Source of the DNA: an uncultured Collinsella sp.
GTDB lineage: Bacteria > Actinomycetota > Coriobacteriia > Coriobacteriales > Coriobacteriaceae
DNA: 10,275 nucleotides
NCBI GenBank assembly: GCA_900551185.1
Contig: URVF01000043.1
Location: 1-10,275, forward strand
Direction of reading: 5' to 3'
Position numbers and translations under genes: made by a program. Under the pieces are notes generated by a model that was not told the origin of the DNA, searched no databases, and worked only from the letters and a program-made list of their open reading frames with translations. This document shows positions 6,046 through 10,275 of the stretch, piece by piece (position 1 is the stretch's first letter; the number at the start of each line of letters is the position of its first letter).

Positions 6046-6149
6046 GCTTACCTGTGGGAGGCCCCTATATATCGTCCCACGCGCAGTTTCGCAGCGCAGC
6101 GAGAATGTTTGAGCATGGGATGATATATAGGGGCCTCCCACAGGTAAGC
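6046..6149 (-). repeat. Palindromic element B, 3' of the glycosyltransferase gene
   Basis: A 104-bp element with perfect 28-bp arms (6046-6073 and 6122-6149). The outer part is GCTTACCTGTGGGAGGCCCC and the inner part TATATATC. The core (6074-6121) is the reverse complement of the element A core, apart from a 9-base shorter loop and a few substitutions. Shared stretches on the plus strand include CACGCGCAGTTTCGCAGCG and GAGAATGTTTGAGCATGG. It starts 13 bp after the stop of the minus-strand gene ending at 6163. No T-run follows on either strand. Confidence 0.86.
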
Positions 6150-6162
6150 GGACAGTCCAATG

Positions 6163-7464
6163 CTAGCGGATATGCGCGGGTTTTCCGCCCCAGTAGAAGC
6201 GGCAGAAGGCTCGTTTGCGCTTTTGGGGTTTGCCGGTTAGCTCCATGGTTGCAATGGCGATATCCTCGGCTGCGCGTGGACGGCGCAGGACTTCGCCATT
6301 GATGAGCAGTGCCTTGAGCGACTCCGGATGATTGTGGAGATGGCGCAACGTCACGATGAGTTCACGTGCGGTGGTGACATGCATGCTGGCACCCATGCCG
6401 GTGAGCATCGTGGTGTTGGCCTTTTCCTGGCCATAGGACTTGCCCAGCAGGATCATCGGCAGATGAGCGCACAGGCACTCGGTGACGGAGAGCCCGCCCG
6501 ATTTGAGGATTGCCAGGTCGCAGCCGTGCATGAGGGCTGCCATGTCGTCCACGTAGTCCAGAACCGTGACGTTTTCGAGCTTCATGGCGTCGAAGAGCGT
6601 CTTGAGGCGGGTGGCGTATTCCTCATCCTTGCCCGGCAAAAAGACAAAGTGCATGTCCTCGAAGCTGCGCAGGAAGGGGAGTGTGCGGTCCATCTCCGCG
6701 CGAAAGCGAACGTACGGTTGAGGCAAACTGGCACCGGCCATCACCAACACAACGGTCTTGTCAGCGGGGAGATTGAACTTCTCGAGTTCTTCCTCGCGAT
6801 TGTAGTCCGTATCAAACCCGGCGTGAATGGGGATGCCTGTGATGCGGATTTTGGTCTCGGGAACTTTACGGGGGCGAAGTGTCTCGGCCATAAATTCGTT
6901 GGCTACGCAGAACAGGTCGGTGTCCTTGTGGGGCCAAAAGCCTTCGACTTCGTAATCGGTCGGCACGCAGATGACCGGATAATCGATACCCGTGATGACG
7001 CGGGCACCCACAGCGACGTTGGCCGCCGTGATGTGCGTTGCGACCACGGCTATGGGCCTGCGGCTGCGGACATATTCGTTGAAGGCGGGGAACATAATAC
7101 GCGACCATGCCGTGCCGCCACCCCAGAGAAGATGCCCCGTAAGCGTATATCGCCAGGTCAGGTCGTAAATGGGACGCGTGGCTCCCGTAAAAGAAGCCGC
7201 GGTCTTATTGCCGTCGAATTTAATACGTCCAAAATCAAGGATATCGAGCACTTCAATCTCAACATCCTCGGGGATGCCGCTGGTGCCGCGGATGAGGTCG
7301 AATGCCTGCGCAATCGCATTTGCAGCGGCCTTGTGACCCGAGCCGACCGAGGCGTGCACGATGGTAACGAGAGGTTTTTGCTGAGCCAAGAGCGTGGTTT
7401 GCTCCGATTGGGGAGTGCTGTGCGTGAGCAGGGGAGCGTCGTCGCTCGTCTGCGTTTGATCCAT
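6163..7464 (-). CDS. Diacylglycerol glycosyltransferase, MGDG-synthase/UgtP type (GT28)
   Basis: A 433-residue glycosyltransferase. Relatives transfer glucose or galactose from a UDP-sugar to diacylglycerol at the inner face of the membrane, making glycolipids and lipoteichoic-acid anchors. The N-terminal MGDG-synthase domain has the signature VHASVGSGHKAAANAIA (residues 36-52). The nucleotide-sugar side of the second domain shows KSGGLSVTECLCAHLPMI (321-338), followed by GKSYGQEKAN (341-350). A 30-residue polar N-terminal extension precedes the domain, and the C-terminus is basic (KPQKRKRAF) and may touch the membrane. AAGGGGAG lies about 8 bases upstream of the ATG. The gene is divergent from trxB and its 3' end faces palindromic element B. 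Sugar donor and product cannot be decided from sequence; MurG is excluded by the N-terminal signature. Confidence 0.86.
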   Translation of the reverse strand: MDQTQTSDDAPLLTHSTPQSEQTTLLAQQKPLVTIVHASVGSGHKAAANAIAQAFDLIRGTSGIPEDVEIEVLDILDFGRIKFDGNKTAASFTGATRPIYDLTWRYTLTGHLLWGGGTAWSRIMFPAFNEYVRSRRPIAVVATHITAANVAVGARVITGIDYPVICVPTDYEVEGFWPHKDTDLFCVANEFMAETLRPRKVPETKIRITGIPIHAGFDTDYNREEELEKFNLPADKTVVLVMAGASLPQPYVRFRAEMDRTLPFLRSFEDMHFVFLPGKDEEYATRLKTLFDAMKLENVTVLDYVDDMAALMHGCDLAILKSGGLSVTECLCAHLPMILLGKSYGQEKANTTMLTGMGASMHVTTARELIVTLRHLHNHPESLKALLINGEVLRRPRAAEDIAIATMELTGKPQKRKRAFCRFYWGGKPAHIR

Positions 7465-7581
7465 CGATAACTCCCCTTAATCTTTGTTTCGCAAAGAATC
7501 ATTGTAGTGCATGAGTGTCACGTTTGCCTAAATTTGGGTATGAGCGCAAAGAACGCCAATCTTTCGACAGGAGGTCTCTTC

Positions 7582-8520
7582 ATGACTACCGATCAGCCGA
7601 TCGATGTTGCGATTATCGGTGGCGGCCCTGCGGGCTATGCTGCGGCCATTTATGCGGCGCGCTCCAACCTAACGACGACCGTGATTGAACAGGGCATGTC
7701 GGGCGGACAGATCGCCACGACCAATGAAGTCGAGAACTATCCGGGCATTCCGCTCTTGAGTGGCGCCGAACTCGGCGAGCGTTTTCAGCAGCATGCAGAG
7801 GGCCTGGGAGCGCAGGTCGCATGGAGCATGGTTACGGGTATCGATTACGATGCCGATACAGCGCTGTTTACGGTGCATCACGGTTTGGGCGATACGTTGG
7901 CCTCGAGCGTTATCGCTTGCATGGGTGCCACGCCGCGATCTGCTGGTTTTGTTGGCGAGGATACGTATCGCGGTCGCGGCGTTTCGTATTGCGCGACGTG
8001 CGACGGCATGTTCTTTCGCGGCAAGCAGGTCTTTGTCATCGGCGGCGGCAATTCGGCATGTGAGGAGGCACTGTTCCTGTCTGACATTGCCAGCAGCGTG
8101 GCCATCGTGCTGCGTCGCAATCAGTTCCGTGCACCTGATGGTGTTGTTCAGAAAGTACTCGCAAAGGACAATATTACAGTTAGGTACCAAACTAGTATTA
8201 CGGAGCTCTCGGGCGAAACCATGCCAACAACGATCACCTTTAAGGACAATGCATCCGGTGAGACTCATATCGAGTCATTTGAGCCCGGCTCGTTTGGCAT
8301 CTTTGTCTTTACCGGAACGCAACCCCATACCGAGCTTGTTGAGCATCTAGTTGATTTGGCGCCGGACGGCGGTATTGTTACTGATGATTCCATGGCGACC
8401 CGCACGCCAGGTCTATTTGCCGCTGGCGACATTCGTTCCAAGCGTTTACGCCAGGTTGTGACCGCCGTTTCTGATGGAGCCATCGCGGCAACCAGCGCAT
8501 ACGCATTTCTCCGTGAATAA
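7582..8520 (+). CDS. trxB: Thioredoxin reductase
   Basis: A 312-residue FAD/NADPH enzyme of the low-molecular-weight thioredoxin reductase family, which reduces thioredoxin in the cytoplasm. It shows the FAD-binding GGGPAGYAAAIYAARS (13-28), the redox-active CATC (Cys137-Cys140), the NADPH-binding GGGNSACEEA (154-163) with RRNQFRA (178-184) for the phosphate, and the C-terminal FAD motif TPGLFAAGD (275-283) with QVVTAVSDGAIAA. The start at 7582 is chosen because AGGAGG (7569-7574) lies 7 bases upstream and family alignment begins there; a longer frame from 7507 would cover that ribosome-binding site. It is monocistronic: divergent from the glycosyltransferase and ended by the terminator at 8562-8607. 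A related ferredoxin/flavodoxin reductase lacks the CxxC, so trxB is the better call. Confidence 0.94.
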   Translation: MTTDQPIDVAIIGGGPAGYAAAIYAARSNLTTTVIEQGMSGGQIATTNEVENYPGIPLLSGAELGERFQQHAEGLGAQVAWSMVTGIDYDADTALFTVHHGLGDTLASSVIACMGATPRSAGFVGEDTYRGRGVSYCATCDGMFFRGKQVFVIGGGNSACEEALFLSDIASSVAIVLRRNQFRAPDGVVQKVLAKDNITVRYQTSITELSGETMPTTITFKDNASGETHIESFEPGSFGIFVFTGTQPHTELVEHLVDLAPDGGIVTDDSMATRTPGLFAAGDIRSKRLRQVVTAVSDGAIAATSAYAFLRE

Positions 8521-8561
8521 GTACGATATTATATCTTATGTAAGGTTGTTATCTATTAACT

Positions 8562-8607
8562 AAATGGCGGGACGATGCATCAGTGCACTGTCCCGCCATT
8601 TTTCTTG
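8562..8607 (+). terminator. Intrinsic terminator after trxB
   Basis: AAATGGCGGGAC (8562-8573) pairs perfectly with GTCCCGCCATTT (8590-8601), followed by more T (to 8603) and CTT. The 16-base loop consists of two self-complementary octamers, GATGCATC and AGTGCACT. The AAA on the left side allows some function in the other direction, but no minus-strand gene ends here. Confidence 0.93.
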
Positions 8608-8673
8608 CAGGCTATATGGTATGCAAAACTAGATAACCTAGAATACAATATAGAAAATGAACGGAGGACCTTT

Positions 8674-9285
8674 ATGAACCACGTTAAACACGTTATTCCG
8701 ATGTCTGATTCGTCGGTCAGCATTAAGCCTGAGGATATTCAGCCCACTGTGCTGCCCGATGCATTTATTCAGTCCGATATCGTGCGCAAACTCAATACGT
8801 TGAGTCTGCCGCGCTATGACCAGTTGCCCAATGTGACGCTCTACCGCGACCAGGTTATTGAGTATGTTGCGCTGTGGATGGAGCCGCTGTTCATTTGCGT
8901 TGAGCAGCCTATCATTACGCCATCGATGATCAATAACTACGTAAAGGTCGGCCTAGTGCCTGCTCCCGTCAAAAAGCAATATGGCTGCGAGCAGATTGCC
9001 CGCCTGATCGCTATCTGCATCTTTAAGCAGGTGCTACCTATTGCTGCTGTGCAGGCACTCTTTAACATTCAGCGTTTGAGCTACGATGCCCCGACGGCCT
9101 TTGATTATGTGGTCGATCAGCTCGAGGCATCGATTCGTGCGGCGTTTTCCGTCGAGCAGACTCCCGTGCCCGATACGGCGCATCAGGTAACGCGTGAGTC
9201 GCTGCTTGTGCGTAGCGCGGTATCGTCCTTCGTTTCGAAGGCTTACTTGATGAGCTATCTCAAGTTCAACGGGTTTAATAGCTAG
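8674..9285 (+). CDS. DUF1836 protein, putative HTH regulator
   Basis: A 203-residue protein of the DUF1836 family (PF08876), which has a MerR-like helix-turn-helix fold but no established function. The best family stretch is ITPSMINNYVKVGLVPAPVKKQYGCEQIARLI (81-112, shown in part: MINNYVKVGLVPAPVKK), followed by IAICIFKQVLPIAAVQALF (112-130). This resembles a recognition helix, a wing and the following helix of MerR-type regulators. Residues 1-60 and the C-terminal 50 have no motif I recognise. The start at 8674 is supported by GGAGG at 8663-8667; an upstream frame from 8575 would begin inside the trxB terminator. A possible -10 TACAAT lies at 8644-8649 without a good -35. It stands alone between two terminators, so no target can be guessed from context. 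Confidence 0.8.
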   Translation: MNHVKHVIPMSDSSVSIKPEDIQPTVLPDAFIQSDIVRKLNTLSLPRYDQLPNVTLYRDQVIEYVALWMEPLFICVEQPIITPSMINNYVKVGLVPAPVKKQYGCEQIARLIAICIFKQVLPIAAVQALFNIQRLSYDAPTAFDYVVDQLEASIRAAFSVEQTPVPDTAHQVTRESLLVRSAVSSFVSKAYLMSYLKFNGFNS

Positions 9286-9297
9286 CCGACGTATAAA

Positions 9298-9345
9298 ACG
9301 GGCGGTACAAAGAGCCATCTGTCGCTTTGTACCGCCCGTATTTTT
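9298..9345. terminator. Bidirectional intrinsic terminator between DUF1836 and degV-family genes
   Basis: ACGGGCGGTACAAAG (9298-9312) pairs perfectly over 15 bases with 9325-9339 around a 12-base loop. TTTTT follows at 9341-9345 on the plus strand, and AAAA at 9295-9298 gives TTTT on the minus strand. It sits 12 bp after the DUF1836 stop and 13 bp after the stop of the convergent DegV-family gene, so it can serve both. Confidence 0.93.
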
Positions 9346-9358
9346 GCTTGATTGGACT

Positions 9359-10225
9359 TTATTTGCCCGAAGCCACGCCCATGCCGTAGCCGATAATGAG
9401 CCCATGCATTTCGGCATAGTATGAATCTAGCCCGTTACAGGGCATGATGATGGTTTTGGAGCCGGGCCAATGCTCGACTATGCGGTCAGTAAGCGCCTGG
9501 GCTCCAGCTTCGTTCTCAACGTGATCGATGACGACCTCGCCGCCGGCAAAACCCTCGGCTTCCATGGTATCGATGATCTTGTTGAGCATCTTCTTTTCGC
9601 CACGCGTGTGCCCGACGAGTTCGATTTTACCGGCCTCACTCGCCGTGCCCAAAATGCGGATATTGAGCTTGTTGGCAATAACGCCGGCTGCCTTAGGGAT
9701 ACGTCCGGCTTTGGCGAGGTTTTCGTAATTGCACAAACTGAAGAGGATTTTGCTGTTCTGTTCAAGGCTATCGAAGTATGCGCAAGCATCCTCGAATGAG
9801 ACATTCGGATTGCTTGCAAGATAGCGGTCGAACAGCAAGAAAATGAGGTCCATTTTGCCGCCAGCTGCGCGTGAATTGACTAGATGAATCTGTCGGTCGG
9901 GCTCCTCGGCAAGAACCATATCGCGAGCCGTGGCTGCCGCGTTGTAGCTGCCCGACACGCCCTCAGAGATCGGCATGCAGATGGTCTTGTCTGCCAATTT
10001 GAAGAGCTCGGCCCACTCCCCCACGCTGGGACAAGCGCTCGAAGAGGCATTCGTCTCCGCCTGAACAGCGCAGTTGAGCTCATGAACATCGAGCGAAAGG
10101 TCATCGACGAATTCACGCTCCCCCACTCGAATTTTGAGGGGAGCAAATGCAAAGGTGGTATGGGGTGCGATCGGTTGCCAATCGCGGAGGTTGCAGCTTG
10201 AATCGGAGATAAGTGCCCAGCTCAT
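9359..10225 (-). CDS. DegV family protein (FakB-type fatty-acid-binding protein)
   Basis: A 288-residue protein, the usual DegV length. In characterised members (FakB) the protein holds a fatty acid for phosphorylation by FakA, feeding exogenous fatty acids into phospholipids. The N-terminal ALISDSSCNL (4-13) matches the family's TDSTCDL. SACPSVGEW (63-71) corresponds to the TSQPS region, and PISEGVSGSYNAA (85-97) to the ISSGLSGTY motif. VNSRAAGGK (116-124) and NLAKAGRIPKAAGVI (169-183) are also typical. The ATG at 10225 fits the family's N-terminus, so the protein looks complete or nearly so, but only four genomic bases lie upstream before the adapter. The ribosome-binding site cannot be seen, and a slightly longer start is possible. 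The frame runs on into adapter sequence, and those residues are not real. No fakA is present in the window. Confidence 0.9.
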   Translation of the reverse strand: MSWALISDSSCNLRDWQPIAPHTTFAFAPLKIRVGEREFVDDLSLDVHELNCAVQAETNASSSACPSVGEWAELFKLADKTICMPISEGVSGSYNAAATARDMVLAEEPDRQIHLVNSRAAGGKMDLIFLLFDRYLASNPNVSFEDACAYFDSLEQNSKILFSLCNYENLAKAGRIPKAAGVIANKLNIRILGTASEAGKIELVGHTRGEKKMLNKIIDTMEAEGFAGGEVVIDHVENEAGAQALTDRIVEHWPGSKTIIMPCNGLDSYYAEMHGLIIGYGMGVASGK

Positions 10226-10229
10226 AGAG

Positions 10230-10275
10230 CTGTCTCTTATACACATCTCCGAGCCCACGAGACTAGGCATGATCT
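10230..10275. other. Nextera i7 adapter, index and P7 start (non-genomic)
   Basis: Positions 10230-10263 are the reverse complement of the same 34-base adapter found at the left end. Its first part, CTGTCTCTTATACACATCT (10230-10248), is the mosaic end. TAGGCATG (10264-10271) matches the standard Nextera i7 index N706, and ATCT (10272-10275) is the start of the P7 primer region. The TA at positions 1-2 fits the other orientation of the same index. Confidence 0.98.

Larger units (their letters stand above)
5769..6162. other. Gene-free convergent region filled with palindromes
   Basis: No coding frame in this stretch is supported by a ribosome-binding site or recognisable protein. It holds, in order: palindromic element A (5785-5887), a 21-bp-stem hairpin (5921-5969), a short 7-bp-stem hairpin CAGATTC/GAATCTG (5997-6003 with 6014-6020), and palindromic element B (6046-6149). 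It lies between the 3' ends of two convergent genes. Confidence 0.85.

Noticed and set aside
5785..6149. CRISPR array or ordinary intrinsic terminators as an explanation for the palindromes
   Set aside because: There are only two copies, in inverted orientation and without regular spacers, and neither is followed by a T-run on either strand.
6054..6302. Small plus-strand frame of 82 codons across element B
   Set aside because: It runs through a palindrome and into the antisense of the glycosyltransferase, with no ribosome-binding site.
6328..7470. Long open frame on the plus strand (380 codons) opposite the glycosyltransferase
   Set aside because: It is antisense to a clear GT28 gene, lacks a ribosome-binding site, and its translation resembles no protein; the openness follows from codon bias of the real gene.
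7481..7497. Hairpin TCTTTG/CAAAGA in the leader of the glycosyltransferase gene
   Set aside because: Only six AT-rich pairs with a 5-base loop; too weak to call a regulatory element.
7507..7581. Longer thioredoxin reductase starting at 7507
   Set aside because: The perfect AGGAGG at 7569-7574 and the family alignment favour 7582.
8575..8673. Longer DUF1836 protein starting at 8575
   Set aside because: This start would lie inside the trxB terminator hairpin and has no ribosome-binding site; 8674 has GGAGG.
10226..10270. Apparent N-terminal extension of the DegV protein starting MPSLVGSEMCIRDS
   Set aside because: All but the last few bases are adapter, index and P7 sequence; the family's own start fits the ATG at 10225.
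1..10275. Tn5-like inverted mosaic ends at both sides, suggesting a composite transposon
   Set aside because: The 19-bp ends are the engineered mosaic end joined to Illumina adapter and index sequence. There is no transposase and no target duplication.

Overview
The window reads as a moderately GC-rich actinobacterial fragment, most probably from a gut Coriobacteriia such as a Collinsella relative. That placement is inference. It rests on the lexA / LysM protein / nrdR arrangement known from Actinobacteria, LexA operators of the CGAAC-N4-GTTCG type, and the mix of DegV, DUF1836 and diacylglycerol glycosyltransferase genes. Both extreme ends are not genomic. They are Nextera (Tn5) i7 adapter sequence, with an index and the start of the P7 primer at the right end, so the biological sequence runs only from about 37 to 10229.

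Layout. Positions 38-2879 hold a tightly coupled plus-strand run: the 3' part of miaB, complete miaA, complete hflX. Each junction overlaps as TAATG. hflX ends convergent with, and overlapping by 16 bp, a minus-strand membrane acyltransferase-like gene that follows lexA, again through TAATG. A 160-bp divergent control region upstream of lexA carries three LexA boxes exactly 28 bp apart and a strong promoter for the plus-strand genes: a membrane LysM protein resembling SOS division inhibitors (YneA/DivS), then nrdR and dut. This block joins DNA-damage control, division arrest and deoxynucleotide supply. A 12-bp inverted repeat could fold over the nrdR ribosome-binding site and start codon.

Between dut and a convergent MGDG-synthase/UgtP-type glycosyltransferase lies about 394 bp without genes, filled by palindromes. 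Two related elements of about 103 bp sit in inverted orientation, one just after the dut stop and one just after the glycosyltransferase stop, so each has the same sense relative to its own upstream gene. They share a core with a compensatory base change, but have different yet internally perfect arms. This is the best candidate for something undescribed here. A separate 21-bp stem lies between them.

The right part holds trxB (divergent from the glycosyltransferase), a strong terminator, a DUF1836 putative HTH regulator, a second strong bidirectional terminator, and a convergent DegV/FakB-type fatty-acid-binding protein whose start codon lies four bases from the right adapter. No rRNA, tRNA, CRISPR array, transposase or phage gene is visible.
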